In this document: positions 63,525 through 64,000 of the stretch, piece by piece
How the letters are laid out: the number at the start of each line of letters is the position of its first letter
Position numbering within the stretch: the stretch's first letter is position 1
Translations under genes and position numbers: made by a program
The notes under the pieces: generated by a model
What the model was told of the DNA's origin: nothing
What the model saw: only the letters and a program-made list of their open reading frames with translations
Databases searched by the model: none
Assembly: GCF_002844235.1 (NCBI RefSeq)
Contig: NZ_PGTS01000003.1
Location: 62,001-126,000, forward strand
Origin: Thalassospira povalilytica
Lineage (GTDB): Bacteria > Pseudomonadota > Alphaproteobacteria > Rhodospirillales > Thalassospiraceae
Direction: 5' to 3'
DNA length: 64,000 nucleotides

Positions 63525-64000
63525 TCACAGCTCCTTCCGGATATCAACAAGGCGCAAAAGCCCGGTCACAATCAGCAACACCGTGATCAGAAGCACCACC
63601 GCACTTGCCGCCGCGGCCGGGTATTGCAAAAGCCCGATCTCGTTTGAAATCTGCAAACCGACCGACGCACTTTGCCCGCCACTCATCAAACGCACCGTGA
63701 TGAAATCCCCCATCACCACGGTGATGACAAAGATCGAACCAATGGCAATGCCCGGCTTTGACAGCGGCACAATGACCGATTTCAGGGTTTCGAACCCGCT
63801 GGCCCCGGCATCGCGCGCCGCCTCAATCAGGGAACGATCAATCCGCATCATGGAGTTGAAAATCGGCACCACCATGAAAAGCGTATAGAGATGCACATCT
63901 GCCAGCACGACTGCGAAATCGGAAAACAGAAGGAACTCAAGCGGTTGATCGACAATTCCCAGATTGATCAGTGCCGAATTCAAAAGACCGTTGCGACCAA
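63525..64000 (-). CDS. ABC transporter permease (PotB-like), partial
   Basis: The frame runs open to the window end, so the N-terminal part is missing; about 158 residues are visible. NGLLNSALINLGIVDQPLEFL near the visible start, the EAA loop LIEAARDAGASGFETLKSVIVPLSKPGI and the last hydrophobic segments match PotB-type permeases. The TTG at 63983 is an internal codon, not a start. It overlaps or abuts the PotC-like gene and is its partner in the membrane. Confidence 0.88.
   Translation of the reverse strand, partial: GRNGLLNSALINLGIVDQPLEFLLFSDFAVVLADVHLYTLFMVVPIFNSMMRIDRSLIEAARDAGASGFETLKSVIVPLSKPGIAIGSIFVITVVMGDFITVRLMSGGQSASVGLQISNEIGLLQYPAAAASAVVLLITVLLIVTGLLRLVDIRKEL

Overview
The window looks like the chromosome of a marine alphaproteobacterium of the Rhodospirillales, most like Thalassospira. 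This rests on my recognition of the proteins and on the moderately high G+C, not on a database search. Most genes are ordinary core or catabolic genes with compact operons, Shine-Dalgarno starts and clear hairpin terminators. I see no rRNA, tRNA, CRISPR array, transposase, integrase or prophage gene.

Layout. 1-8.3 kb: the start of purH (cut by the window edge), the 2-oxoadipate decarboxylase hglS of lysine catabolism, two membrane proteins for surface-polysaccharide synthesis, then rsmB and rpe. 8.4-17.2 kb: a YdeP-type molybdopterin oxidoreductase with a small winged-helix protein, an SDHAF4-like assembly factor, tex, a TPP riboswitch controlling thiM-thiE, a small secreted protein and an iron superoxide dismutase. 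17.2-19.5 kb: one solitary, visibly A+T-rich gene for a GHKL ATPase joined to a PD-(D/E)XK-like nuclease module. It sits between two terminators and is the best candidate here for an undescribed or poorly described (probably anti-phage) system.

19.5-25 kb: a FAD oxidase, class III aminotransferase and ALDH7 dehydrogenase operon with a divergent LysR regulator. With hglS it outlines a lysine/pipecolate to 2-oxoadipate to D-2-hydroxyglutarate route. 25-33 kb: a soluble globin-coupled chemoreceptor with a zinc-binding C-terminus, then a complete haem uptake locus (hemP, receptor, hmuS, hmuT, hmuU, hmuV) behind a Fur-like box. 33-37.6 kb: an MFS carrier, a LysE-type exporter, isoaspartyl dipeptidase and a pair of glycine-zipper envelope proteins.

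37.7-50.3 kb: a fatty-acid uptake and beta-oxidation regulon: SCP2 protein, DUF6134 protein, FadL porin, FadD, a MerR/LiuR-like regulator, thiolase, FadB, acyl-CoA dehydrogenase, thioesterase, isomerase/hydratase and an SDR. The same palindrome, centred on ACGTTAACGT, precedes three of its transcription units. 50.4-55 kb: opgG-opgH for periplasmic glucans, followed by an unknown gene. 55.3-61.9 kb: a tctC-tctB-tctA-ggt operon (tripartite tricarboxylate transporter plus a cytoplasmic gamma-glutamyltransferase), divergent from a TauE/SafE permease and a GntR regulator with shared candidate operators. 61.9-64 kb: an Asp/Glu/hydantoin racemase with two ABC permeases, the second cut by the window end.
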